Of a stretch of 64,000 bases of DNA, positions 7,640 through 16,583 are shown in pieces (position 1 is the stretch's first letter; each line of letters starts with the position of its first letter). Both the position numbers and the translations under genes were made by a program. This DNA is from JAVJUV01 sp047314965 (GTDB lineage Bacteria > Pseudomonadota > Alphaproteobacteria > Rhodobacterales > Rhodobacteraceae). The notes below the pieces were generated by a model. That model made no database searches, was not told the DNA's origin, and worked only from the letters and a program-made list of their open reading frames with translations. The stretch spans positions 1-64,000 of the forward strand of contig NZ_JBLBVK010000039.1 in NCBI RefSeq assembly GCF_047314965.1, in the 5' to 3' direction.

Positions 7640-10393
7640 CTACTTCTTTCTCTTTGATTGTTTCTTAAGGGCGGCTTCGGTGAAGACCCGCAAGCCAAGA
7701 TCCGGCCGAAAGCCGTGGATCTCACTCACATCCAACGCGCGCATGAATGATAGGATCTCCGGGCTGATGACTTGCCCCGGCACAAGGATGGGAAACCCTG
7801 GCGGGTAAGGAATGATGAAGGAGGCCGAAACCATCTCCTCACCCGCTTCGAGCCGAGCCATCAACGCTTCATCGAGATCGAAATAGTCGCAATTGTCCTC
7901 GTTGTAGGCGAGGAAGAACGCCGAGCGAATGTCACCTTCCGGCGTTTCAACTCCTGTTCGGAACGCGTCGTGAAAACGACTGAAGTCGGGAAGCGGCGGA
8001 ACGTGCTCGACCAATGCCGCGACGCGCTTTTCGAATGACCGCCGTTCCATTTTGGACGCATCATCGAGCAGATCATCCAGTTCATTGGCCACCTCAACCA
8101 AGACCTCGATCAAATAGGCGACGGACGATCGTGTCGTCCCGATATTGGTCATGAACAGAACCGAGTTGCGAGACGTCTTGTTGATCTGGATCCCGTATTT
8201 ATCCATCAGGATCTTTGTCTTGAACGTATCGCCGTCCCATCCTGTGCCACCCACGGCAAGCGTCACGCGGGTCGGGTCCAGAACGAATTCGTCCTGCGCC
8301 CAGATCTGCCATTTGTCCGACCAGCCTTCGTGCTCGTCGTAATAGGCCTGAATTCCGCTTTCACGGTATTCGTCGGGGATCATGTCGGACGGGGTCAGGA
8401 CCTTGAAATACTTCCGCAGCAATGGATGGGTCTGAACCGCCCGGCGGATTGCCATGGCGCTTTCTACCTGCCGCTGTACGAATTCGAAGCCTTCCAGCTC
8501 GACCTGGCGTCTGCCAACATCCAAAGACGCGATGATCTGATAGTTCGGCGACGTGGACGTGTGCGTCATGTAGGCTTCGTGAAAGGCCTGCTCGACCTCG
8601 CCTTTGAAGTCCATGTCGTTGACATGAATCATCGAACCTTGCCGCAAGGACGTAAGCGTTTTGTGTGTGGACTGCGTCGCATATACGCGCACACGCGCGT
8701 CAGGGGGCGGAATAAGCCTCGTACTCAACCACTTGTCTTCATCAGCATTCTCGAGGTCCTTTTGTTGCGCTTCGTACGCCGCCTTGTGGGCGTTGCTTCG
8801 AAGGCGCTCGCGCATGCCGTTCGCGACGGACATCGCTGTTCTCTGCCTATAAGTCGGACTGAAGCGTGCAAAGGCAAACCACGCCTCATCCCACAGGAAA
8901 ATGAGATCCTTCTTGATGGCTAGGCATTCTTCCATCACGCGTTCGACGTTGTAGACGAGCCCATCGAAGGTGCAGTTGGTCAAAAGCACCATCCGCACCT
9001 TGTCGAGTTTTCCCACGGCCTTCAGCTCGAGAAGCTTGTGCTTGATTTCCCGTATCGGAACGGCGCCGTACATGGAGTACTCGTGCAGCGGATAGCTATC
9101 CATGTAGACCACATTCGCCCCCGCCAGCACCATGCCGTAGTGGTGCGACTTGTGGCAGTCGCGATCGACCAAGACAATGTCGCCGGGTCGAACCAGCGCC
9201 TGCACGACAATCTTGTTGCAGGTCGAAGTCCCATTGGTGGCAAAGAAGGTTTGCTTGGCGCCAAAGGCGCGTGCGGCCATATCCTGCGCTTCCCTGATCG
9301 GACCGCGTGGCTCGAGCAAACTGTCGAGACCGCCCGATGTGGCCGAGGTTTCTGCGAGAAAGATGTTCGGCCCGTAAAATGCGCCCATGTCCTGGATCCA
9401 GTGCGAGCGACTGATCGACTTGCCGCGACTGATCGGCATAGCGTGGAAAACACCGGTCGGCTGTTTTGAATACTCCTTCAGTGCCGTGAAGAACGGTGTC
9501 TTGTACCGTCGATTGACACCCCGAAGAATGTTCAGATGCAGTTCCAAAAAGTCTTCCTGATTGTAGAAGACGCGCCGGCAACGCCCCAGATCGAGACCGG
9601 CGATGTCTTCCGCCGACCGATCCGTGATCAGGTACGCATCGAGTTCGGGCCGTACTTTTGCAATGAGGCGACAGGCCTCGGGACCGTACTCATAGGGTTG
9701 CAGCCCATCGACGTCTTCGTCCTGGTTCAGGCGGTGCAGGTACTGCTCGATTATCGGCAAGACATTTCTTGACTTCAGGACCAGCCCCGGCCGAACGATG
9801 ACGGCTTGTACGTTATAGTTGAACAGTATGCCCATTAACGCGTCTTCTAGGCTCGGGACGACGACGGGTTCGTAAATGAAGGGATCTTCAGGCCGTCTCA
9901 TACGGTGCAGGTTGCTCCGCAAGAACCGCTCTTGGTGCTCATTGACGTTGTCAACAATCAGAACCTCGAAATAGGGACGACCCAGTGCCCGGTCTTCCGG
10001 TGCCAACGCGCTTTCGTCTTCGTAGTCTTCGTTGTCGGCTTCTTCGCCACCTATCGGTATCGTGCGCCGACGATAGGCACCTGAAGTCAGTGCTCGGGCG
10101 ATACGCCGCACAGAAATGGACAGATCTTCGATATTGCGCTGTTCAAACAGTCTCTGAAGATGCTCAAATGACCTGATACCCGGGAAGGCCCAATAAAGCT
10201 CAATCGGAGCAAGGGCCTCGAACAAGGCCTCGGCAGTTTTGAGCAGTTTGCCGCCTTGCCGCCCTTCGACACCATGAAGGAGCATGGACTCTGCAGTTTC
10301 CCGCAGCGCACTCCATCGATCCGCGCGAAGCTGCGTCGCGCTGAAGTAGTCACTGACCGATGGCAGTTTGGTGCCGTGCTGCTGTACGTTCAT
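7640..10393 (-). CDS. Large Orn/Lys/Arg-type PLP-dependent decarboxylase
   Basis: A 917-residue fold-type-I PLP enzyme of the group III basic amino-acid decarboxylase family (AdiA, LdcC, SpeF). It has an N-terminal wing-like region of about 300 residues, a central PLP domain with Schiff-base Lys578 in STHKTLTSLRQG and cofactor Asp502 in WDEAWFAF, and a C-terminal domain. It is about 150-200 residues longer than AdiA or LdcC; long members are known in actinobacteria and alphaproteobacteria. ATG 10393 is chosen because AAGGGAGGAAG precedes it; the frame extends to a TTG at 10420 without a ribosome site. Arginine, ornithine, lysine or another amino acid could be the substrate; specificity cannot be read from sequence. 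Co-operonic with a C-N hydrolase and an ATP-grasp enzyme. Confidence 0.82.
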   Translation of the reverse strand: MNVQQHGTKLPSVSDYFSATQLRADRWSALRETAESMLLHGVEGRQGGKLLKTAEALFEALAPIELYWAFPGIRSFEHLQRLFEQRNIEDLSISVRRIARALTSGAYRRRTIPIGGEEADNEDYEDESALAPEDRALGRPYFEVLIVDNVNEHQERFLRSNLHRMRRPEDPFIYEPVVVPSLEDALMGILFNYNVQAVIVRPGLVLKSRNVLPIIEQYLHRLNQDEDVDGLQPYEYGPEACRLIAKVRPELDAYLITDRSAEDIAGLDLGRCRRVFYNQEDFLELHLNILRGVNRRYKTPFFTALKEYSKQPTGVFHAMPISRGKSISRSHWIQDMGAFYGPNIFLAETSATSGGLDSLLEPRGPIREAQDMAARAFGAKQTFFATNGTSTCNKIVVQALVRPGDIVLVDRDCHKSHHYGMVLAGANVVYMDSYPLHEYSMYGAVPIREIKHKLLELKAVGKLDKVRMVLLTNCTFDGLVYNVERVMEECLAIKKDLIFLWDEAWFAFARFSPTYRQRTAMSVANGMRERLRSNAHKAAYEAQQKDLENADEDKWLSTRLIPPPDARVRVYATQSTHKTLTSLRQGSMIHVNDMDFKGEVEQAFHEAYMTHTSTSPNYQIIASLDVGRRQVELEGFEFVQRQVESAMAIRRAVQTHPLLRKYFKVLTPSDMIPDEYRESGIQAYYDEHEGWSDKWQIWAQDEFVLDPTRVTLAVGGTGWDGDTFKTKILMDKYGIQINKTSRNSVLFMTNIGTTRSSVAYLIEVLVEVANELDDLLDDASKMERRSFEKRVAALVEHVPPLPDFSRFHDAFRTGVETPEGDIRSAFFLAYNEDNCDYFDLDEALMARLEAGEEMVSASFIIPYPPGFPILVPGQVISPEILSFMRALDVSEIHGFRPDLGLRVFTEAALKKQSKRKK

Positions 10394-10443
10394 GTCTTCC
10401 TCCCTTGCCTGCTCGCTCAACGAAACCTTGTCGATGCCAGGGG

Positions 10444-11412
10444 CTAGTCTGTACCCGTCTTGCCCTTGAACATTGAAATCGCCGGCCCAGCGTTTCTTGC
10501 CTTTTCATCGAGGCCAAGCGCCGTTCTAGGATCCCTCACACCAACACCGGCACGCGAGCCCTTCGTGGGGACTTCCAGAGGTCCGAGTGTGTCCAGGTAA
10601 CTTCCCGCACCCGACATACGATCATAAATGGGGAAATCTGCTTCCCGATCGCGGAAGCTCTTGAGCACCTGGCCCAACCCCTTGATCCCCGTTTCGCGCT
10701 GGCGACGCACCATGTCGAGGTCGATCTCAATCGGAAAAATGTCTTCTTGTCCCGCGGACTGGTGAAGAACGGTTGCGGCCGGATCGACAACCAGCGATCG
10801 GCCGACACCGCCTGCTGCCAACCCGTTGACATCGAAGACATAGCATTGGAATTGGGCCGCCGTGGCCCGTGCGATGGCTATCTCGGCATCGCGGTCCGTG
10901 GTGCCGGTCAAGACCGGGTGCAACAACACTTCTACGCCCTGGCTGGTCAGTTGCCGCGTGGTTTCCGGAAACCAGATATCATAGCAGATTGACAGTCCGA
11001 ACCGCCCCACATCCGGGACATCAAACACGCAAAAATCGGTGCCCGAGGCAATTCCGCTCTCGTAGGGTTTGAACGGGAACATCTTCGAGTATTTCGCAAC
11101 GATCTCGCCGGCTGGATTGATGACAACGGATGTGTTGTAGATTTTGCCATCTTCGCGCTTTTCGAACATGGAACCGGGGATCAACCAGATTCCATACCTG
11201 TGGGCATCTTCCTGAAATTGAGCGAGCACATCATTCGGGAACGGCTGAGCAAATTGGTCCAGCGGTCCATAGGGCGCCAATTCCGAAAAGAGCGCCATCT
11301 GGGTCCAGGGGAAGCGCGCCATGAGAATTTCGAGACGGTGACGCATGGCCTCCACATTAGAATGCAGTGCAGAAACATGCATTTGGATGCCAGCGATTGC
11401 GAAGGGTGTCAT
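10444..11412 (-). CDS. Carbon-nitrogen hydrolase (nitrilase superfamily)
   Basis: A 322-residue cytoplasmic hydrolase with the complete Glu-Lys-Cys triad: Glu44 (FSELAPYG), Lys110 (KYSKMFPF) and Cys143 (SICYDIWFPE). Superfamily members cleave amides, N-carbamoyl amines or nitriles; N-carbamoylputrescine amidases and omega-amidases belong here. The C-terminal ~40 residues (Gly/Arg-rich, after about 280) extend beyond the core. It sits between uspA and the decarboxylase on one strand (gaps of 37 and 50 bases), so it probably acts on the same metabolite. The start codon has only a weak ribosome site, and a hairpin overlaps the uspA stop just upstream. Confidence 0.82.
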   Translation of the reverse strand: MTPFAIAGIQMHVSALHSNVEAMRHRLEILMARFPWTQMALFSELAPYGPLDQFAQPFPNDVLAQFQEDAHRYGIWLIPGSMFEKREDGKIYNTSVVINPAGEIVAKYSKMFPFKPYESGIASGTDFCVFDVPDVGRFGLSICYDIWFPETTRQLTSQGVEVLLHPVLTGTTDRDAEIAIARATAAQFQCYVFDVNGLAAGGVGRSLVVDPAATVLHQSAGQEDIFPIEIDLDMVRRQRETGIKGLGQVLKSFRDREADFPIYDRMSGAGSYLDTLGPLEVPTKGSRAGVGVRDPRTALGLDEKARNAGPAISMFKGKTGTD

Positions 11413-11443
11413 TTATTCAACTGCTCACAGTGTTTGACGTGAA

Positions 11444-11461
11444 ACGCTCCTATCGGAGCGT
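11444..11461 (-). promoter_or_regulatory. Short perfect stem-loop spanning the uspA stop
   Basis: A 7-bp perfect stem (ACGCTCC / GGAGCGT) with a 4-base loop covers the end of uspA and the start of the 37-base gap to the C-N hydrolase gene. There is no T-tract. It may affect mRNA stability or re-initiation; no function can be read directly. Confidence 0.35.
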
Positions 11462-11875
11462 CAGAACCGGAATCGGGGAATGGCGCACAACTTTGTCGGC
11501 ATTCGAGCCAACGAGAAGAGTCTGGAAGTCATTCGGCGGATGCGATGCCATGACGATCAGATCGGCGCCGATTTGCTCGGCAATTCGGAGGATGGTCTCA
11601 GGTACGTGGCCATGTCCGACGTGGGTTTCGAACTTGTCGGACGAAGAAAGCTCGCTGGCCGCCAGTTCCTCGAGTTTCGCCTTGAGGTTTTCCATCGCTG
11701 TTTGTTCGAAGTTCTCCGGCAGATACGAAGAGATCATTGCGCTGCCAAGGTCGTGCACAATGCCAAGGAGGTGAATTTCTCCACCCTCGCCGGCACACCG
11801 CTTCGCTGCAGGAAGTGCATTCGCCCAACTCTCTGGATGGTTGATATCGACGGGAAGCAGAATTTTGTCAAACAT
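11450..11875 (-). CDS. Universal stress protein, UspA family
   Basis: A 141-residue Usp domain starting MFDKILLPVDI, with the typical strand GADLIVMASH and a C-terminal nucleotide-loop-like segment (Gly-Ser...Val-Val-Arg-His-Ser-Pro-Ile-Pro-Val-Leu). A single small Usp gene is a common companion of TRAP transporters; TeaD beside the ectoine TRAP system is the known precedent, where an ATP-binding Usp influences transport. It begins 3 bases after the permease stop, with AAGGAG lying inside the permease gene, so translation is coupled. It probably tunes the TRAP system; this is inferred from that precedent. Confidence 0.88.
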   Translation of the reverse strand: MFDKILLPVDINHPESWANALPAAKRCAGEGGEIHLLGIVHDLGSAMISSYLPENFEQTAMENLKAKLEELAASELSSSDKFETHVGHGHVPETILRIAEQIGADLIVMASHPPNDFQTLLVGSNADKVVRHSPIPVLTLR

Positions 11876-11878
11876 GGC

Positions 11879-14650
11879 TCATACTCCTTCTTGGGCAGTG
11901 CCTGCTGCGACGCGAGACCGACCGCGCTGAAGCATGACAACAAAGCCGAGAACAATCAGGGCCGGAATGAACATCCAGTATTTGGATGGTTGTGAAACGG
12001 GTTTTCTGACCTGCTCAACTTTCTGATCCCAGTCAAATCCGGCTTCCGCCGCCGGGCTTCCAAAGGCCACGTTGTCAACGATCACTTCTTCACCGCTGAC
12101 GACATATTCGAGGCCGGACGCAAAGAGACGGTCTTGCCCCGTTTCACCCTCTCCAACGGGCAGCAGCGCCGTGAACGTTACCGGATCCCCAACCGCGTTC
12201 AATCCGCTGACAGTCAGCCGCAGGGTTTCTCCAACAGGCACGTCCATCGCGGCCTGCTCAATCGCCGCAGGCGGGACATTTTCGAAGGGCGGTGAGACCA
12301 TATCCATCCAGAAGCCTGGTCTGAACAACGTGAAGGCCACAAGAAGCAGCGCAATCGTCTCATAGAACCGGTTTCTTGCGAGAAACCAGCCTTGCGTCGC
12401 GGCAGCGAACAAGAGCATCGCGATGGTTGCCGTCAAGAAGACGAAAACCCCCTGCGCCCATCCAACGTCTATGAGGAGCAAGTCGGTGTTGAAGATGAAC
12501 AGGAACGGCAACGCCGCAGTACGAAGCGAGTAGAAGAAGGCCACAACACCGGTTCTGATCGGATCACCGCCAGAAACAGCAGCCGCGGCAAAAGAAGCCA
12601 GTCCCACCGGCGGTGTGACGTCTGCCATGATGCCGAAGTAGAAGACGAAGAGGTGCACGGCGATCAGCGGCACGATCAGCCCGTTCTGCTGGCCGAGTGT
12701 GACGATAACAGGCGCAAGCAACGCCGAGACCACGATGTAGTTCGCGGTCGTCGGCAAGCCCATACCAAGTATCAGCGACAGGATGGCGGTCAGCACCAGG
12801 ATCGCCAGAATGTTGCCACCCGACAGAACCTCGACCACATCGGCCAAAGCGGAACCGACGCCGGTCTGGCTAACCGCACCGACGATGATACCCGCCGTCG
12901 CGGTCGCGATTCCGATGCCAATCATGTTGCGGGCACCGGCTTCAAGCCCCTCCAGCAGTTCCCGGAACCCGTTCCTGATGGCTCCTCCCACATTTCCTTC
13001 GCCCCGGAAGATCGCTTCCAGAGGGCGCTGCGTGACAAGGATGAACGTCATGAAGGCCGCGGCCCAGAAGGCCGACAGACCCGGTGATTTCCGGTCCACC
13101 ATCAATGCCCATACCAGCACAACGACGGGCAACAGGAAATGCAGACCGGCACGGATGGTCGGCCCCGGCGGCGGCAGTGCCTTCACCGGCGCGTTGGGGT
13201 CCTCCATCTTCAGCCGCGGCTGTTTGGACGAGACATACAGCAGTCCGACGTAAACCGCCGTCAGCCCTGCGAACACGATCCAGGGCGCAGCGGCCCCGAA
13301 GGCGGGCCGGATCCAACTCATCGTGTAGTAGACACCGAAGGACAGCGCGCAGATCACGGCAATGGTGAAGGCAAGGCTGATGAGCCAGGCCACCCAAGGC
13401 TTCGGCTCCACCGCACGCGGCAGACCCTGCATGTTCGCCTTCATCGCTTCCAGATGCACGATATAGACCAGCGCGATATAGGAGATCACCGCCGGCAGGA
13501 AGGCGTGTTTGACCACGTCGAAATAGGGAATGCCGACGTATTCGACCATCAGGAAGGCGGCGGCGCCCATCACGGGCGGCATGATCTGGCCGTTGACCGA
13601 CGAGGCCACCTCGACCGCGCCCGCCTTTTCCGACGAGAAGCCGACGCGCTTCATCAGCGGGATCGTGAATGTGCCCGTCGTCACAACGTTGGCGATGGAC
13701 GAGCCCGAGATCAGGCCGGTCATGGCCGAGGACACGACAGCCGCCTTGGCCGGACCGCCGCGCATATGGCCCATCAGGCTGAACGCGACCTGGATGAAGT
13801 AGTTGCCCGCTCCGGCCTTATCGAGAAGCGAACCGAACAGCACGAACAGGAACACGAAGGAGGTCGAGACGCCCAGCGCGATGCCGAAAACGCCCTCGGT
13901 CGTGATCCACTGGTGGTTGGCCACGACGCCAAGCGACTTGGAGCTATGAGCGATGATGCCGGGCATGTAGGGGCCAAGGAACGTGTACGCCAGGAATACC
14001 GACGCCACGATGGTCAGCGCCGGACCCAGCGCCCGCCGCGTTGCCTCGAGCAGGATCATCAGACCGACGACGCTGATCACGAGGTCCTGCGTGATCGGTG
14101 CACCCACGCGACTGGCGATGCCGTCATAGGCGAAATATATGTAAAGCGATGTAATCGAACCGATGATCGCGAGCGCCCATTCCCAGGGGGGCACCCAGTC
14201 CTTGGGCGACCCGAGTAGGATCGCGGCGACGAGTAACGCGGCCGCCACAAGGATCCACCAACCCTGCGCTATGCCGCCAATACCCGTGACGAACAGGAAT
14301 GCCAGCAGGATCGGGATGCCGATGCCCAGCGCCAGCTGGAACGGCGTCCGTGCCGCCGGGTAGGCGGCGAAGGCCAGGAACAGAGCGAAAGCCAGATGGA
14401 AGGACCGCGCCTCGGTGTCGTTGAAGACGCCGAACCCCAGCATGAAGGGCAGCGGCGACGCGATCCAGAGCTGGAACAGGGACCAGACAATGGCGACGGC
14501 GGTGATGAACTTTGCAACGGGAAGCGATGGACTGCGCCCCCCGGTATCGGAGGATGCGACAAGTTCGTCCAGTTCCGACTGGCTGAGCCCACCTTTTCCT
14601 GCGGCCTCGTTTTCCACTCGCGCAGCCTGAAACTGGTCCTTGTCGGTCAT
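11879..14650 (-). CDS. TRAP transporter fused permease (DctQ-DctM, TAXI type)
   Basis: A 923-residue inner-membrane protein fusing the small (4TM) and large (12TM) TRAP permease parts, as is usual for TAXI systems. The DctM core is clear: GGPAKAAVVSSAMTGLISG, then TFTIPLMKRVG and GQIMPPVMGAAAF. The C-terminal ~150 residues after the last core helices contain a soluble beta-rich segment, as in TAXI permeases with a DUF3394 tail, and a final membrane helix. It uses the ion gradient to import the ligand delivered by the binding protein encoded upstream. ATG 14650 has AAGGGGGAC before it. A strong hairpin lies between it and the binding-protein gene. Confidence 0.92.
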   Translation of the reverse strand: MTDKDQFQAARVENEAAGKGGLSQSELDELVASSDTGGRSPSLPVAKFITAVAIVWSLFQLWIASPLPFMLGFGVFNDTEARSFHLAFALFLAFAAYPAARTPFQLALGIGIPILLAFLFVTGIGGIAQGWWILVAAALLVAAILLGSPKDWVPPWEWALAIIGSITSLYIYFAYDGIASRVGAPITQDLVISVVGLMILLEATRRALGPALTIVASVFLAYTFLGPYMPGIIAHSSKSLGVVANHQWITTEGVFGIALGVSTSFVFLFVLFGSLLDKAGAGNYFIQVAFSLMGHMRGGPAKAAVVSSAMTGLISGSSIANVVTTGTFTIPLMKRVGFSSEKAGAVEVASSVNGQIMPPVMGAAAFLMVEYVGIPYFDVVKHAFLPAVISYIALVYIVHLEAMKANMQGLPRAVEPKPWVAWLISLAFTIAVICALSFGVYYTMSWIRPAFGAAAPWIVFAGLTAVYVGLLYVSSKQPRLKMEDPNAPVKALPPPGPTIRAGLHFLLPVVVLVWALMVDRKSPGLSAFWAAAFMTFILVTQRPLEAIFRGEGNVGGAIRNGFRELLEGLEAGARNMIGIGIATATAGIIVGAVSQTGVGSALADVVEVLSGGNILAILVLTAILSLILGMGLPTTANYIVVSALLAPVIVTLGQQNGLIVPLIAVHLFVFYFGIMADVTPPVGLASFAAAAVSGGDPIRTGVVAFFYSLRTAALPFLFIFNTDLLLIDVGWAQGVFVFLTATIAMLLFAAATQGWFLARNRFYETIALLLVAFTLFRPGFWMDMVSPPFENVPPAAIEQAAMDVPVGETLRLTVSGLNAVGDPVTFTALLPVGEGETGQDRLFASGLEYVVSGEEVIVDNVAFGSPAAEAGFDWDQKVEQVRKPVSQPSKYWMFIPALIVLGFVVMLQRGRSRVAAGTAQEGV

Positions 14651-14712
14651 CGCATGTCCCCCCTTGTCCCTATTGCCTACCGGCAGATTTTTTTCTGGAT
14701 CGGCTGTCTCGG

Positions 14713-14739
14713 GGACGGCCCCGCATGGCGGGACCGTCC
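14713..14739 (-). terminator. Intercistronic hairpin between binding protein and permease
   Basis: A 12-bp stem with one G-U pair and a 3-base loop, GC-rich, lies 20 bases downstream of the binding-protein stop. Such hairpins in transport operons usually stabilise the upstream mRNA or partly terminate, giving more binding protein than permease. There is no T-run. Confidence 0.6.
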
Positions 14740-14758
14740 GGTGGTCTAGTGGTCGCGG

Positions 14759-15721
14759 TTACTGAATCCAGCCGCGCTCTCTGTAGTACTTCTCGGCGCC
14801 CGGATGCAGAGGTGCGCTCAGCCCGCCCGAGATCATTTCCTCTTCGGTCAGGTTGGCAAACGCCGGATGCAGACCCTTGAAGCGGTCGAAATTGTCGAAC
14901 ACCGCCTTGACGACCGTGTAGACAACGTCATCGGGCACGCTGGCCTTGGTCACGAAGGTCGCCTTCACGCCGAAGGTCTGGACGTCTTCGTCATTGCCCT
15001 TGTACATCCCGCCCGGAATCGTGGCGTGGGCATAGTACGGATTCTCGGCGACCAGCTTGTCGATGGCTTCGCCAACGACCGGGATAAGCTTGGCGTCGGT
15101 CGTCGTCGTGGCTTCCTGGATCGAACCGTTCGGATGACCCGCGGTGAAGACGATCGCATCAACCTTGTTATCGCCGAGAGCGGCGGACTGCTCGGCCGAC
15201 TTGAGCTCGGAGGCGAGCGAGAAGTCGTCGATGCTCTTGCCCATGGCCGCCAGCACGACTTCCATCGTTCCGCGCTGACCCGAGCCCGGGTTGCCAACGT
15301 TCACGCGCTTTCCAAAAAGGCTGTCAAAATCGGTCGCGCCACTGTCCGTACGGGCTACGACCGTGAACGGCTCGCCGTGGACCGAAAACACGGCACGGAG
15401 GTCTTCCACCCTCTTGCCTTCGAACTCGGACGTGCCATTGTAGGCATGGTACTGCCAGTCAGACTGGGCCACGCCCATGTCCATGTCACCCGCAGCGATG
15501 GCGTTGATATTTGCGATAGAACCGCCGGTCGAGGGTGCAGTGCACTTCAAGTTGTGTTCGGCCGTGCCACGGTTCACCAGCCGGCAAATCGACTGACCCA
15601 CGACAAAATACACGCCTGTCTGTCCGCCGGTACCGATGGTGATGAAACGCTCTTGCGCCGTCGCCGAGTGGCCGGCCAGAACCGCAGCCGAAAGCAACGC
15701 GCTTAGTTTCAGATATCTCAT
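14759..15721 (-). CDS. TAXI family TRAP transporter solute-binding protein
   Basis: A 320-residue periplasmic protein. Residues 1-22 form a signal peptide ending Ala-Thr-Ala. The mature part begins with the TAXI hallmark FITIGTGGQTGVYFVVGQ, followed by the ANINAIAAGDMDMGVAQSDW motif that lines the ligand site. ATG 15721 follows GGGAG; the open frame extends 27 bases further upstream without a better signal. Known TAXI ligands include glutamate/glutamine and alpha-ketoglutarate-like compounds, so an amino-acid-like substrate would fit the downstream enzymes. It is the first structural gene of the minus-strand operon, 93 bases after the regulator gene. Confidence 0.9.
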   Translation of the reverse strand: MRYLKLSALLSAAVLAGHSATAQERFITIGTGGQTGVYFVVGQSICRLVNRGTAEHNLKCTAPSTGGSIANINAIAAGDMDMGVAQSDWQYHAYNGTSEFEGKRVEDLRAVFSVHGEPFTVVARTDSGATDFDSLFGKRVNVGNPGSGQRGTMEVVLAAMGKSIDDFSLASELKSAEQSAALGDNKVDAIVFTAGHPNGSIQEATTTTDAKLIPVVGEAIDKLVAENPYYAHATIPGGMYKGNDEDVQTFGVKATFVTKASVPDDVVYTVVKAVFDNFDRFKGLHPAFANLTEEEMISGGLSAPLHPGAEKYYRERGWIQ

Positions 15722-15814
15722 GGCAGTCTCCCATTGTATATTCAACATAGTTGCGACCTTTGCAGTCGCTTCGTGGTTCAGAAGCTTAAGGCCCCTGAAA
15801 TCGTTTTACAAATC

Positions 15815-16384
15815 TCAGAATGTCGGCGGGGTGCAGGCGCTGATCAGCACGCACTCCTTGTTCCCGATGTTCCGAAACCTGTGCGGCAGACGACTATCGA
15901 ACAAATAGCCCTCGCCTGGATTCAAGACCCTTACCTGATCGTCGACGGTTATCTCGATGACCCCGGACACCACAACCCCCGCCTCTTCTCCTTCGTGGCT
16001 GAGCATTTCCGGCCCCGTATCCGTGCCAGGAGGATAGTGCTCGTACAGCATCTGCAGACTATGCTCAGAGGCATTGCCCAGTTGGCGCAAGGACAGCCGC
16101 GCGGCCGACTTGCCAAGACCGATGTCTTGCGGCGACAGTTCGAAGAATTCGTTTTCGGCGTAAAAGTACTTCCGCGGACCGGTGTTTTCGACCTCGGCGA
16201 AGAATTCGGACATGGTCATGGGGATGGCGTCGAGCAACGCCTTCAGGGATGAGACCGACGGGCTGCTCTTGTTCTGCTCGATCAGTGAGATCGCGCCACT
16301 GGTCAGGCCGGCGCGTGCTGCAAGGTCGCGCTGCGAGAGCTTTCGCGATTCCCTCACCGACCGCAATCTTCCGCCGATATCCAT
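15815..16384 (-). CDS. HTH-XRE plus cupin transcriptional regulator, PuuR-like
   Basis: A 189-residue regulator. An XRE-type helix-turn-helix spans about residues 5-60 (LSQRDLAARAGLTSGAISLIEQ). A C-terminal cupin sensor domain follows, with the HEGEEAGVVVSG and LPHRFRN motifs (about 125-180). This two-domain form includes PuuR, the repressor of putrescine utilisation, and many regulators beside amine or amino-acid catabolic genes. It is the promoter-proximal gene of the minus-strand operon and faces the divergent aminotransferase gene 199 bases away, so it probably controls both directions and itself. The small-molecule effector is unknown. Confidence 0.85.
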   Translation of the reverse strand: MDIGGRLRSVRESRKLSQRDLAARAGLTSGAISLIEQNKSSPSVSSLKALLDAIPMTMSEFFAEVENTGPRKYFYAENEFFELSPQDIGLGKSAARLSLRQLGNASEHSLQMLYEHYPPGTDTGPEMLSHEGEEAGVVVSGVIEITVDDQVRVLNPGEGYLFDSRLPHRFRNIGNKECVLISACTPPTF

Positions 16385-16583
16385 CGCCGCTCCAAAGTTT
16401 TCTAGCTTCCGATTGATATTTTAATCACCTCGTTCTCGCCTCAGTCAACGCATTTCCAACTGAAAAGCACGCCCGTTGACGGGACCGATGATAGCATTCT
16501 TAGCGTCAAAGCCCCATCTTGACAAGTATTCTAATCGGTGTATGAGAATTTTCATCATTCCACCCTCGTCCTTGGAGATCCAG
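16385..16583. promoter_or_regulatory. Divergent control region between regulator and aminotransferase
   Basis: A 199-base region with lower GC than the flanking genes, for example the TTTTAATCACCTCG stretch near 16420 and TATTCTAATCGGTG near 16527. It must contain the promoters for both directions and is the likely binding region of the HTH-cupin protein. I could not identify a convincing operator palindrome by eye. Confidence 0.45.

Noticed and set aside
13139..14218. Large plus-strand open frames opposite the TRAP permease (also 12392-13087)
   Set aside because: Composition is His/Arg/Asp-rich, typical of the antisense of membrane genes in GC-rich DNA; no ribosome site or family.
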